From NCBI RefSeq assembly GCF_011022235.1, contig NZ_JAAIYP010000034.1, positions 307,583 through 371,582 on the forward strand: 64,000 nucleotides of DNA, written 5' to 3'. Origin of the DNA: Magnetospirillum aberrantis SpK. Its GTDB lineage: Bacteria > Pseudomonadota > Alphaproteobacteria > Rhodospirillales > Magnetospirillaceae. The notes under the pieces are model-generated. The model had not been told where the DNA came from and ran no database searches. It saw only the letters and a list, made by a program, of their open reading frames with translations. The translations under genes and the position numbers were made by a program. Below are positions 25,159-33,148 of the stretch, piece by piece; the stretch's first letter is position 1; every line of letters begins with the position of its first letter.

Positions 25159-25649
25159 TGCAGCCCACCATCCGCCCCCTCGCCCGCCACGAGCTTGTGC
25201 ATGCGTCCTTCGTGATCGCCGAAGCCTTCGTCGGTCCCGATGGCACCGCGCCGGAACGCTATAGCCCGTGCGCCACCATCCCGAAGCTGGCAGCCGCTTT
25301 CGAGGATCCGGCCACCTTCTGGACGCCTCGCTACCTCGTCGCCGAGGTCAACGGCCAGGTGGTCGCCATCGGCGGCTACGCCCGCTCGCGCGCCGCCGGC
25401 TCGACCTGGGAACTGCTGCTCGGCGCCACGCTGCCCGCCTACCAGGGGCGCGGCATCGGCCATGCCCTGGTGCTGGCCAGATGGGACGCGATCCGCGCCG
25501 AGGCGACGGACGGCGGCATCGTCATGGTCAGCACCCGGCGGCCGGCACGGTTCCTGCGGTACGGGTTCTCCGCCGGTCCGGTCAATCCCGATACCGGCGC
25601 CACGCTGATGTGGTTGCCGGTGGCGGCGGAAGGGAGGGCTGCGGCGTGA
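25158..25649 (+). CDS. GNAT-family N-acetyltransferase
   Basis: 163 residues. The GNAT acetyl-CoA motif A is clear: LLLGATLPAYQGRGIGHALVLARWDAI (Q/R-x-x-G-x-G/A is QGRGIG), with the beta-bulge after VAIGGYA and the C-terminal FLRYGF strand. Substrate unknown. Start at the second of two adjacent start codons (TTG then ATG), directly overlapping the previous stop. A GNAT gene in an early operon may modify a host protein or nucleotide. Confidence 0.85.
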   Translation: MQPTIRPLARHELVHASFVIAEAFVGPDGTAPERYSPCATIPKLAAAFEDPATFWTPRYLVAEVNGQVVAIGGYARSRAAGSTWELLLGATLPAYQGRGIGHALVLARWDAIRAEATDGGIVMVSTRRPARFLRYGFSAGPVNPDTGATLMWLPVAAEGRAAA

Positions 25650-25918
25650 ATCCATCTCTCATCCAGCGCCTGCGCAAGGCTGCCGAAGGCCACGCCGCTG
25701 CCAACGGTGACGACGCCCCGAACATCTTCCGCGAGGCGCTGGAAGACATCCTGCGGCTTGAACGCATCGCCAACGACATCGAGACGCTGATGCGGCCCCG
25801 CTACGTCTACGAAAACGACCACATTGGAACCCGCAAAAGCGCCACCGAGCGACACGAAGCCGGTGAGCGTCTTTTGCGGGCCTTCGGCATGGCCAAGGGC
25901 AAGCCGTCATGCGTCTGA
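25646..25918 (+). CDS. Small helical phage protein
   Basis: 90 residues from a GTG overlapping the acetyltransferase stop (GTGA). Helical throughout (FREALEDILRLERIANDIETLM). No family recognised. Confidence 0.55.
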   Translation: MNPSLIQRLRKAAEGHAAANGDDAPNIFREALEDILRLERIANDIETLMRPRYVYENDHIGTRKSATERHEAGERLLRAFGMAKGKPSCV

Positions 25919-26118
25919 TGCCCGCCCGCACCGTCACCGCCGCCAAGCCGCACCGCTGCGCCTTTTGTGGCCAGGAGATCGCCAAGGGCGTCCAGCACCT
26001 GCTGTTCCGCGCCTTCGATCCCGACCATTCCAAGGATGGCGGCAAGACCTGGGGCGCCTGGGTGCAGGAGCGGTGGCATGTCGCGTGCCGGTATCCCAGC
26101 GGGGAGATCGCAGCATGA
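25909..26118 (+). CDS. Zinc-finger-like small protein
   Basis: 69 residues. HRCAFCGQEI and a second pair at WHVACRYPSG suggest a CxxC...HxxxC zinc site around a small treble-clef-like fold. It overlaps both neighbours. Role unknown. Confidence 0.6.
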   Translation: MRLMPARTVTAAKPHRCAFCGQEIAKGVQHLLFRAFDPDHSKDGGKTWGAWVQERWHVACRYPSGEIAA

Positions 26119-26300
26119 ACTGGACCGCCTTCTTCGCTGCCGGAATGCTGATCTACGGCGTCTATGCCCTCGGCCTGTTCGGCATGCTGCTAGAGCGCGA
26201 AGGTAAAGCGCGCCGCCCGGATATGCTCGCCTTGATCCTGGTGGGTACACTTTCCCTTCCGGCGCTCGCCGTTGGTCTGTTGGTGGGGTGGCTGGAATGA
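26115..26300 (+). CDS. Small two-helix membrane protein
   Basis: 61 residues with two hydrophobic helices (about residues 4-23 and 38-58) and a short basic loop between them. Coupled to both neighbours by ATGA-type overlaps. A holin-like or exclusion role is possible from topology only. Confidence 0.55.
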   Translation: MNWTAFFAAGMLIYGVYALGLFGMLLEREGKARRPDMLALILVGTLSLPALAVGLLVGWLE

Positions 26301-26662
26301 CCGCCCCCCGCATCGACGCCCCGCAGATCGGTTTCTTCCGCACCCGCTTGGTGAAAGGCGGACCCTACGTGCCTGCGCGCATTTACCGCCCCTGCCACTG
26401 CACCGTGAACGGCGGCGACGCCAACACCGAACACCCCTGGCGCGACACCTGCGACCGCTTCCCTCCGCTGCAAGGCGAGCAGGACGGCAAGCCGATCAGC
26501 GCCTTTGCCCTGTGGCCCCGCGTCATCGGGTCAGAAATCACCGAGGCCGAATACCGCTTCATGACCGCCGATGCCGAATGGTGCCGGGCGCACGCGCCCC
26601 AGGAGCCGGCGGCGAACCCCGGCCAGCGGCTCGACCTCAGACAGCAACCGCCGATCTGGTGA
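26297..26662 (+). CDS. Phage protein, unknown
   Basis: 121 residues. PARIYRPCHCTVNGGD and HPWRDTCDRFPPLQG give three Cys near His, a possible metal site; the remainder, IGSEITEAEYRFMTADAEWC, resembles other short phage unknowns. It is coupled to the preceding gene (ATGA). No function assigned. Confidence 0.6.
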   Translation: MTAPRIDAPQIGFFRTRLVKGGPYVPARIYRPCHCTVNGGDANTEHPWRDTCDRFPPLQGEQDGKPISAFALWPRVIGSEITEAEYRFMTADAEWCRAHAPQEPAANPGQRLDLRQQPPIW

Positions 26663-26669
26663 GGGCGCC

Positions 26670-26852
26670 ATGGCCGCCGTGTCCGATCCCGAGGTGATCC
26701 GCCTCGCCAAAGAACTGATGCAGCGCCTGCTGCACACCGGGGCGCGCTCGGTGAGCGTGACGCTGAACCTGACCCTTGCGCCGCCCGGTGGCGGTGCCAT
26801 GCAGCCGGCCGTCGGCTTGCTGGTAGTCGATATCGATACCGAAGGAGCCTGA
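26670..26852 (+). CDS. Small phage protein, unknown
   Basis: 60 residues, one helix followed by a beta pair (SVSVTLNLTLAPPGGG, GLLVVDIDTEGA). GAGGGCGCC precedes the ATG. Position just before the RecT-associated genes. Confidence 0.5.
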   Translation: MAAVSDPEVIRLAKELMQRLLHTGARSVSVTLNLTLAPPGGGAMQPAVGLLVVDIDTEGA

Positions 26853-26853
26853 C

Positions 26854-27588
26854 ATGACCGACACCCCGCCCCCGAGGGGCCACAACCTCCCCCCCGAGGA
26901 AGCCCGCGTCAACGATCTGGTGGCCGTCGCCAACCGCTGGATCAAGGAGCGCTCCGTCCTGGCCGATCAGGAGACGGCGGACAAATGCAGCGCCTTTCTC
27001 GACCAGATCAATCTCGCCCTGAAGGCGCTGGAGAAGCAGCGAAAGGACGAGAAGCAGCCCCACCTCGACGCCGCGAAGGCGGTGGACGCCAAGTTCAAGC
27101 CGCTGACCGACTTGCTGGAAAAAGCCAAGACGCTGGTCAAGCCGTTGCTCACGGCTTGGCTCCAGAAGCTCGACCGCGAGCGGGAGGCCGCCGCCCGAGC
27201 CGCCCGCGAGGAAGTTGCGCGCCTGGCTGCCGAGGCCGCCCGCGCCGCCGAGGAGGCGCAGAAGGCTGCTGACGTGATTGGCGCGACCGTCGAGGCTGAA
27301 GCCGCCGCCCGCGCCGCCGAGGAGGCGCAGAAGGCTGCGCAGCGCGCCGAGAAGGCCCCGACCAACCTGCAATCCAGCATGGGCGCCCGGACCAAGTCGC
27401 TGCGCACCGTCTGGCGCGCCCGCGTCACCAATCATGCAGCGGCGCTCTGGCACTTCCACAAGCACCCCGACGTGATCGCCACCATCGAGCGGCTGGCGAG
27501 CGCCGAGGCCCGCGCCGAGGCCGCCCACAACAAGGGCATCAGCACCATCCCCGGTGTCGAGTTCTATCCCGAACGCACCGCCGCCTGA
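26854..27588 (+). CDS. Coiled-coil phage protein of the recombination module
   Basis: 244 residues. N-terminal half is helical (RVNDLVAVANRWIKERSVLADQ, FLDQINLALKALEKQRKDEK), the middle an Ala/Glu/Arg coiled coil containing a duplicated AARAAEEAQKAA unit (encoded by a 32-base direct repeat), and the end a compact WHFHKHPDVIATIERLASAEAR segment. It always sits immediately before a RecT-like gene in similar phages as far as I know; a partner for the annealing protein is inferred from that. Confidence 0.6.
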   Translation: MTDTPPPRGHNLPPEEARVNDLVAVANRWIKERSVLADQETADKCSAFLDQINLALKALEKQRKDEKQPHLDAAKAVDAKFKPLTDLLEKAKTLVKPLLTAWLQKLDREREAAARAAREEVARLAAEAARAAEEAQKAADVIGATVEAEAAARAAEEAQKAAQRAEKAPTNLQSSMGARTKSLRTVWRARVTNHAAALWHFHKHPDVIATIERLASAEARAEAAHNKGISTIPGVEFYPERTAA

Positions 27589-27606
27589 TCGAAGGAACGA
27601 ACGACC

Positions 27607-28857
27607 ATGAGCAACGCCGTCACGAAGGCCGCCGAGCAGAACATCTCCGTCGGCTTCACCAATGCCCAGAGCTTCGAATTCTCGCAGCGTGCCGCCCAGG
27701 CCCTGGCAGCATCCACCCTGGTCCCGGAGCAGTTCCGGCGTCAGGTGATGGACAAGCGGTCCAAGAACCCGGTCGAGAACCCGAACGCTGTCCCGAACTG
27801 CATCATCGCCCTGAACATGGCGAACCGCATGGGCGCTGATCCGCTGATGGTGATGCAGAACCTTTACGTGGTGGAGGGCCGTCCGTCGTGGTCGGCGCAG
27901 TTCGTCATCGCCGCCATCAATTCGTGTGGCCGATTCTCGCCGCTGCGCTTCGACCTCTCCGCCCAGGGCGAAGCGCGCGAGGTCGAATACGAGACGGTGA
28001 AGTGGGTCAACGGCAACCGCCAAATCAACAAGGCCAAATGCAAGGTGCAGGATCGTACCTGCCGCGCCTGGGCCATCGAGAAGGCTACCGGCGACCGCCT
28101 CGACGGCCCCGAGGTCAGCATCGCCATGGCCGAAGCCGAGGGCTGGCTGGGCAAGAATGGGTCGAAGTGGCAGACCATGCCCGAGGTGATGCTGCGGTAC
28201 CGCGCCGCCGCCTTCTTCGGCAAGCTGTACGCCCCCGAGCTGCTGATGGGCTTGCAGACCGTCGAGGAAGCTGCCGAGGTGATCGACGTGACGCCGGTCG
28301 ACCTGTCCGCCGTGGTCGATGCGCCCGCACGGCCCCAGCGTTCCGACTTCACCACCGCGTCCACCGTGGTTGACGTCGAGGCCGAACCCGAGCCGGATCC
28401 GTTCGTCTTCACCGACGCCGACGGCGAGGTGTACGAATACGCCTACGCCAGCGAATTCGTTCGCTTGCTGGTGGCCTCCCTGGAGAGGGCCGGCGACATC
28501 AACGCCATCGAAGGCATCTGGGAGACGAACAGCGGCCAGCTTGACCGCGTCCGCGCCGCCAATCCCAAGCTGGCCGACGAGGCGCACGAGGCCTACGGCC
28601 TGGCGCTGGACCGGGCGCACCTCGCCGCACATCCGCAGACTTGCCAAAAGACCGACGCCGAGGAAACCCCTGCTCGGGTGCTGGAACGCATCATGGCAGA
28701 GATGGAATCCTCCGTCACCGAAGCCGCCTTCCATGCCGTGGGGGAGAAGCACAGCCGCGCTATCGCCGACGCCGGCCGCGCGGACAAGACTGCCTACAAA
28801 GCGTGGCTGGCTCGGTACGACGCTAAGCTGTCGGCGCTGCGCGCGGTGGAGGGCTGA
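27607..28857 (+). CDS. RecT-like single-strand annealing protein
   Basis: 416 residues. The core (~60-215) has IIALNMANRMGADPLMVMQNLYVVEGRPSWSAQFVIAAIN, CRAWAIEKATG and WQTMPEVMLRYRAAAFFGKLYAPELLMG, the conserved signature of a widespread phage RecT-superfamily protein. The ~200-residue C-terminal extension is acidic then helical. Such proteins anneal complementary strands for phage recombination. No exonuclease partner is recognised nearby, although the PD-(D/E)XK-like protein at 13.1 kb is a distant candidate. Confidence 0.8.
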   Translation: MSNAVTKAAEQNISVGFTNAQSFEFSQRAAQALAASTLVPEQFRRQVMDKRSKNPVENPNAVPNCIIALNMANRMGADPLMVMQNLYVVEGRPSWSAQFVIAAINSCGRFSPLRFDLSAQGEAREVEYETVKWVNGNRQINKAKCKVQDRTCRAWAIEKATGDRLDGPEVSIAMAEAEGWLGKNGSKWQTMPEVMLRYRAAAFFGKLYAPELLMGLQTVEEAAEVIDVTPVDLSAVVDAPARPQRSDFTTASTVVDVEAEPEPDPFVFTDADGEVYEYAYASEFVRLLVASLERAGDINAIEGIWETNSGQLDRVRAANPKLADEAHEAYGLALDRAHLAAHPQTCQKTDAEETPARVLERIMAEMESSVTEAAFHAVGEKHSRAIADAGRADKTAYKAWLARYDAKLSALRAVEG

Positions 28858-28861
28858 GGCG

Positions 28862-29173
28862 ATGAACGAACAACCCAGCACCGCGCCCGGAGAATGGGTG
28901 CTCCTCGAAGTGTTCGGCCACCGCCGACATTGGGGGCTGCTGACCGAGGTCGAACGGTTCGGCGCCAAGTTGGCTCGCATCGATGAGTTCCCGCCCGATG
29001 CCACCGAGCCGACGGCCACGCACTTCTACGGCGGCGGCGCCATCTTCAGCATCACGCCCGTGACCGAGGCCAGCGCCCGCCAGAACGTCGGCTATTACCG
29101 GCCAGCCGCCGTGCAGTCGCTGCCGGCTCCAGACGAGGTGGGGTTCCTTGATGGCGACGAGCGGGAGTACTGA
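28862..29173 (+). CDS. Small phage protein, unknown
   Basis: 103 residues, beta-rich: EWVLLEVFGHRRHWGLLTEVERFG, FYGGGAIFSITPVTEA. The pattern of an N-terminal strand, turn and YYRP near the end occurs in unnamed phage proteins. No function is assigned. Confidence 0.55.
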   Translation: MNEQPSTAPGEWVLLEVFGHRRHWGLLTEVERFGAKLARIDEFPPDATEPTATHFYGGGAIFSITPVTEASARQNVGYYRPAAVQSLPAPDEVGFLDGDEREY

Positions 29174-29176
29174 GCC

Positions 29177-29356
29177 ATGCTCCGCTTCTACAACCCCGAC
29201 GCCATCAAGCTGGCTGACCAGCTCGAAGCCGTCCGCGCCAGCCTGACCGGCGTCCCCGACGCCCTCCCCGCCCTGGCCAGCGCCAGCCACACCCTCTATT
29301 GCCTCGCCGCCTCGGGTCTGATCCCGCCGCGTGGGGAGAAGAAGGAGGCCGCGTGA
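29177..29356 (+). CDS. Small phage protein, unknown
   Basis: 59 residues, helical (DAIKLADQLEAVRASLTG), ending KKEAA. GAGCC upstream and a TGATG overlap with the next gene support it. Confidence 0.45.
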   Translation: MLRFYNPDAIKLADQLEAVRASLTGVPDALPALASASHTLYCLAASGLIPPRGEKKEAA

Positions 29357-29616
29357 TGGCGGAGGCCAGAGAGCCTGCGGTGTGCCGTGGCTGCGGCATG
29401 GTTCTGCGCGGCGACGCCTACATGTACGGCGGCTCCGCCTACCACCCGCGCACTGGCGAACGCTGCCCGTCGAACTTCTATGGCGGCTTTGTCTGCTCGG
29501 AAGGCTGCGACCGCCGCGCATCCATGGCGATGGAAAACAGCATGCCGGGCGGCCCTGGGAGATACCTCTCCGATCCAGCAGCGGAACGACTGCGCCGAAA
29601 CTGGGGAGACCGCTGA
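29356..29616 (+). CDS. Small Cys-rich phage protein
   Basis: 86 residues with CRGCG near the N-terminus and C...C further on (GERCPSN, VCSEGCD), probably one treble-clef-like zinc site. Coupled on both sides by TGATG overlaps. Function unknown. Confidence 0.6.
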   Translation: MAEAREPAVCRGCGMVLRGDAYMYGGSAYHPRTGERCPSNFYGGFVCSEGCDRRASMAMENSMPGGPGRYLSDPAAERLRRNWGDR

Positions 29617-30140
29617 TGCACACCACCACCATCTGGCAGCCCTGGGCCAGCCTGATCCCCATCGGCGCCAAGCCGTTCGAGACGCGCGCCTATCCGCCGC
29701 CGGCCAAACTGATCGGGCAGAGGATCGCCATCCATGCGGCGGTGAAGGATCCGTCGCCCATGATGAACGACATGGACCGGGCCACGGTCGAAGCCATCGC
29801 CGATGCACTGGAAGCCGGCGGCCTCGGACACCGTGTCTGCTGGTCAGCACTGCCGCGTGGCGCCGTGATTGCCACCGCCGTGCTGGCCGGGGCGTATCGG
29901 TGCGCCTGGACCCAGCACCACCTCAGCAGCGGGACGCCCCTGCGTAACCCAGTGGTCCACATCTCCGAACATCGGGGGCCATACATCGGCGCTACGCTCA
30001 ACCTCGACCCCTTCGGCGACTACAGCCCCGGCCGCTGGTGCTGGCACCTCACCGACGTGCAGCGCCTGCCCAAACCGGTGCCAGCTAAGGGCAAGCAGGG
30101 CTGGTGGTTCTGGGAACCGCCGGCGCGGGAGGCGGCATGA
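29616..30140 (+). CDS. ASCH-domain protein
   Basis: 174 residues with ASCH features: TIWQPWASLIPIGAKPFETRAYPPP, IAIHAAVK, RGAVIATAVLAGAYR and PGRWCWHLTDVQRLPKP. ASCH domains have a PUA-like beta-barrel fold and bind nucleic acid or modified nucleosides; some are RNases or amidohydrolases. Overlaps the previous stop (TGATG). Confidence 0.85.
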   Translation: MHTTTIWQPWASLIPIGAKPFETRAYPPPAKLIGQRIAIHAAVKDPSPMMNDMDRATVEAIADALEAGGLGHRVCWSALPRGAVIATAVLAGAYRCAWTQHHLSSGTPLRNPVVHISEHRGPYIGATLNLDPFGDYSPGRWCWHLTDVQRLPKPVPAKGKQGWWFWEPPAREAA

Positions 30141-30403
30141 TGGCGTACCGCACCTACGTCGATTGCTTCTCGGTCGGACTGGATGAATTGCCGCGCAAGG
30201 TCCAACGCGACGGCGGGGCCATCATCGAGATCCTGCGCAAGACAAAGCGGTTCTCCGTGTTCGAAGCGACGGCGAACGAAACCATCGCCAAGACCATGGA
30301 TGCCATTGGCGGCCGGCTCACCACTGACCCGAACAGCCAATATCCGTGGATTGACATCATCGCCATCGATGGAATTCCGCTGGAGGACGTCGGCCATGCC
30401 TGA
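30137..30403 (+). CDS. Small phage protein, unknown
   Basis: 88 residues, alpha/beta (FSVFEATANETIAKTMDAIGG). Coupled to the ASCH gene and to the DUF4326 gene by overlaps. No family recognised. Confidence 0.5.
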   Translation: MMAYRTYVDCFSVGLDELPRKVQRDGGAIIEILRKTKRFSVFEATANETIAKTMDAIGGRLTTDPNSQYPWIDIIAIDGIPLEDVGHA

Positions 30404-30764
30404 CCGCATTCAGCGCCAGCGCACCAAGGGCTGGAAGATGCCCGAGAACACCGTCTATGTCGGGCGCGGGACGCAATGGGGAAATCCGTTCGATGACCCG
30501 GCGCTGTACGGCGATAACGCACGCCGCGCCGGTCTGTTCCGCAAGTTCCTCATGGACGCGGAGGCCACCTGCCTTGGACCGCGCCCAGAGGAGGTGGTCC
30601 CTGGCGTCGTCTGGCCGGTGGTCTTGACGGAATTGGGTGAGCGCGGCCAAACGGTGCTTCGGCGGCTCTCCGAACTGCGGGGTAAGAATCTGGCCTGCTG
30701 GTGCCCCGCTGGGTGCGCGTGTCACGCTGACGTGCTGATCGAATTCGCCAATAAGGATTCCTGA
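30396..30764 (+). CDS. DUF4326-family protein
   Basis: 122 residues with family hallmarks VYVGRGTQWGNPF and GKNLACWCPAGCACHADVL. DUF4326 proteins are short, common in phages, with a conserved Cys/His cluster suggesting a metal-dependent activity. Biochemical role unknown. Confidence 0.85.
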   Translation: MPDRIQRQRTKGWKMPENTVYVGRGTQWGNPFDDPALYGDNARRAGLFRKFLMDAEATCLGPRPEEVVPGVVWPVVLTELGERGQTVLRRLSELRGKNLACWCPAGCACHADVLIEFANKDS

Positions 30765-30766
30765 AC

Positions 30767-31087
30767 ATGAAACTCGACCGCGACAACAACGAGACCGGCA
30801 AGGGCAAGTACGCCCTCATCAACATGCGCAAGATCGAAGGCGATCCGCGCACGCCCCAGGAGTTGGTCGCCGCCATCCTGGACCATCCCGAGGCCGTCGA
30901 ATTCGGCACCACCGGCACCGAGGGCGAGTTCTTCGTCATCAAGCTCAAGGACATGTACGCCCAAGCCGGTTTGCACGCCTACGCTGTCGCGGCCGGTAGA
31001 GACGGCGATCTCGAATATGCGGGTGCGATTGATCGGATGGCCGGCCGTGCCGGTCCCGATAGCCCCTTCTGCAAACGGCCGGACTGA
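30767..31087 (+). CDS. Phage protein, unknown
   Basis: 106 residues, mixed alpha/beta; ALINMRKIEGDPRTPQELVAAILDHPEAVEFGTTGTEGEFFVIKLKD is its core (only described in parts: NMRKIEGDP, FGTTGTEGEFFVIKLKD). Such proteins occur near DksA-like genes in other phages, to my recollection, without known function. Confidence 0.55.
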   Translation: MKLDRDNNETGKGKYALINMRKIEGDPRTPQELVAAILDHPEAVEFGTTGTEGEFFVIKLKDMYAQAGLHAYAVAAGRDGDLEYAGAIDRMAGRAGPDSPFCKRPD

Positions 31088-31089
31088 TC

Positions 31090-31317
31090 ATGGACGACAT
31101 CGACAACGCCGCCGAGCGCATCGCCGCGTTCAACGCCCAAGCCCTGGCGGCCATGCTGGACCGGCCCCAGGCGCCGCCGTCGGATGGCATCTGCAAAGCC
31201 TGCGGCGAGGACATCGAGCCGGAACGGCTGGCCGTCCAGCCCAATGCTCGCCATTGCGCGGAATGCTGCATGGACCTGGAAGAAGACGCGGCCCGCCGGC
31301 GCCGCAGGGGGTGGTGA
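31090..31317 (+). CDS. TraR/DksA-type zinc-finger protein
   Basis: 75 residues with the C4 finger CKACGEDIEPERLAVQPNARHCAECC, the TraR/DksA C-terminal zinc motif. The N-terminal coiled-coil tip is shortened, as in phage and plasmid TraR proteins. TraR-type proteins bind RNA polymerase in the secondary channel and mimic DksA/ppGpp. It probably modulates host transcription early in infection. Confidence 0.85.
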   Translation: MDDIDNAAERIAAFNAQALAAMLDRPQAPPSDGICKACGEDIEPERLAVQPNARHCAECCMDLEEDAARRRRRGW

Positions 31318-31622
31318 TGGACGCGAACAAGACGCCGTGCAGCATCGAGGCCCCTGTCACCGGTCTCCGCGTGGCCTTCCGTGACCATCTCGGCATGCTG
31401 AAGACGATCAAGCTGATGGATGGCAGCGATGCCCCTGACCCCACCATGGATGAATGGGCCTCGCCACACCGCGACTTCTCGCCATGGCTCACGCCCGAGG
31501 CGCTGGCCGCGTTCGACCCGGACGCCCACGAGGCCGGGGAATACCTGCTGGAGCGGGCGAAGGCGGCGGCCGTGAACAATGAGCGGGAGCGGCGGCGTTC
31601 CGCTCGGGGAGGATCGAAATGA
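31317..31622 (+). CDS. Small phage protein, unknown
   Basis: 101 residues; middle segment DEWASPHRDFSPWLTPEAL, then a helical basic tail. Coupled at both ends by overlaps. No function assigned. Confidence 0.5.
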   Translation: MDANKTPCSIEAPVTGLRVAFRDHLGMLKTIKLMDGSDAPDPTMDEWASPHRDFSPWLTPEALAAFDPDAHEAGEYLLERAKAAAVNNERERRRSARGGSK

Positions 31623-31915
31623 GCGGGCGCCCCATGCCCCATGATCTGCTCGTACCGCAGGAGTACCAGGGGCTGATCTACGTCATCGACCTTAACGAAG
31701 AGCGCTATTGGCACGACTGCCCGATGTGCGGCGAGTACCGCCGCCTTGACCACGCTGTGGCGTGGTACTGCGGGCCGACGCACGACGAGATCGGCAGCGT
31801 CACCACCGAATACACCGATGGCGGCATCGTTGGCGGCATGTGCGTCTGCAAGGCCTGCCACGACAAGCACTACGGCGCCGAGCCGCCCCACCATGAGGTG
31901 CCCAATGGCCAATAA
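31619..31915 (+). CDS. Small zinc-ribbon-like phage protein
   Basis: 98 residues with CPMCGE near residue 37 and VCKACHD near residue 78, a probable Cys4 ribbon split by a beta-rich insert. Function unknown; it precedes the DUF5131 gene with an 11-base overlap. Confidence 0.6.
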   Translation: MSGRPMPHDLLVPQEYQGLIYVIDLNEERYWHDCPMCGEYRRLDHAVAWYCGPTHDEIGSVTTEYTDGGIVGGMCVCKACHDKHYGAEPPHHEVPNGQ

Positions 31916-32906
31916 CTCGAAAATCGAATGGACGCGCCACACTTGGACGCCCGTCGTCGGCTGCGACCCCATCTCCCCCGCCTGTGCCTTCTGCTACGCC
32001 GCCCTGATGGCGGCCCGGCTGGAAGCCATGGGACAGGAGAAATACGCCGGCCTCGCCACGCGCCAGGGCAACCGCGGCAAGTGGACCGGCAAGGTCACGC
32101 TGTGGGAGCCGGAACTGCTGGCGCCGCTGAAGGTGCGGAAGCCGGCAGCGTGGTTCCTGACCAGCATGGGTGACGTCGGGCATGAGGCGGTGCCGTTCAG
32201 TTTTCTCGACCGCCTGTTCGCCGTCATGACGCTGTGCCAGCAACACACGTTCTATGTGCTGACGAAGCGGCCGGAGCGGCTGGCGGGGTATCTGACCGAC
32301 TTCCAGGCCGGAATCCGCGTCTGCCGCGCGACGATCCCCTTTGCCACCACGGAGGTGCTGCGCTTCGGCAACCCGGCCGGGACGGATGGATGGTGGCCCC
32401 TCCCCAACGTCCTAATCGGTTGCACCACAGAGGATCAGACCCGCGCCGACGAGCGCCGCCCGGCCACGGCCAGCATCGCCGCCGACGGCTGGCGCACCTT
32501 CGTCAGCTACGAGCCGGCGCTGGGGCCGGTGGATTGGGCGGGGTGGGAATTCCTGTCCTGGCTGATCAGCGGCGGCGAGAGCGGCCAGCATGCGCGGCCG
32601 TCGCATCCTGATTGGCACCGGACGGCGCGGGATTGGTGCGCGGCCAATGGGGTGCCGTATCTGTTCAAGCAGTGGGGGGAGTGGCACGACGAAACCGATC
32701 GCGCCCCGCATGAACGCTCCCGACGGGTGGCGGACAAGGTGATTAACGCTTCCGGGGAAATCCTTGGTGGCGGGGATGGTCACACCGGCTATGTCGAACT
32801 CGATTGGCGAGAGCGTGGCGGCGCCTGGATGGCCCGTGGCGGCAAGAAGGCCGCCGGCCGGCTGCTGGATGGGGTTGAGCACAACGGGAAGCCGGAGGTG
32901 CGATGA
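31905..32906 (+). CDS. DUF5131 (phage Gp37/Gp68-like) protein
   Basis: 333 residues. IEWTRHTWTPVVGC then PACAFCYA gives the Cys trio of the family, followed by KPAAWFLTSMGDVGHEAVPF, VLTKRPERL, NVLIGCTTEDQ, ISGGESGQHAR and FKQWGEW. DUF5131 has a radical-SAM-like layout (C-x6-C-x2-C) but its reaction is unknown. Widespread in mycobacterial and alphaproteobacterial phages. The start at 31905 uses the ATG after CCCA. Confidence 0.9.
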   Translation: MANNSKIEWTRHTWTPVVGCDPISPACAFCYAALMAARLEAMGQEKYAGLATRQGNRGKWTGKVTLWEPELLAPLKVRKPAAWFLTSMGDVGHEAVPFSFLDRLFAVMTLCQQHTFYVLTKRPERLAGYLTDFQAGIRVCRATIPFATTEVLRFGNPAGTDGWWPLPNVLIGCTTEDQTRADERRPATASIAADGWRTFVSYEPALGPVDWAGWEFLSWLISGGESGQHARPSHPDWHRTARDWCAANGVPYLFKQWGEWHDETDRAPHERSRRVADKVINASGEILGGGDGHTGYVELDWRERGGAWMARGGKKAAGRLLDGVEHNGKPEVR

Positions 32907-33148
32907 TGGCTGCCGCCCTGAAGCATCTTGAAAACCTACCGAACTGGCCGCGCCTGATGAGCGTCGATCAGGCAGCCGCCTATTGCGGGCTGTCGGGTGA
33001 GGCGTTCCGCCAGCATGTTACCGTGCAACCGCTGCGGTTTGGGCGCCGAGTGCTGTATGATCGCATGAAGATAGACAGCTGGCTGGATGAAATCTCCAGC
33101 AATGGCGGCGTTGACGTTGATGCCATGATCGAGGCGTTGGGAAAGTGA
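32903..33148 (+). CDS. Excisionase / AlpA-MerR-type DNA-binding protein
   Basis: 81 residues with a winged helix: RLMSVDQAAAYCGLSGEAFRQHV, PLRFGRRVLYDRMKIDSWLD. This is the excisionase layout, in which the helix-turn-helix reads DNA and a Trp-containing C-terminus follows. It overlaps the integrase start by four bases and would direct prophage excision. Confidence 0.8.
   Translation: MMAAALKHLENLPNWPRLMSVDQAAAYCGLSGEAFRQHVTVQPLRFGRRVLYDRMKIDSWLDEISSNGGVDVDAMIEALGK

Noticed and set aside
26383..29019. Very long (878-codon) open frame on the minus strand across the RecT region
   Set aside because: Antisense to several clearly homologous plus-strand genes; high-GC third-position bias keeps antisense frames open. 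No family features.
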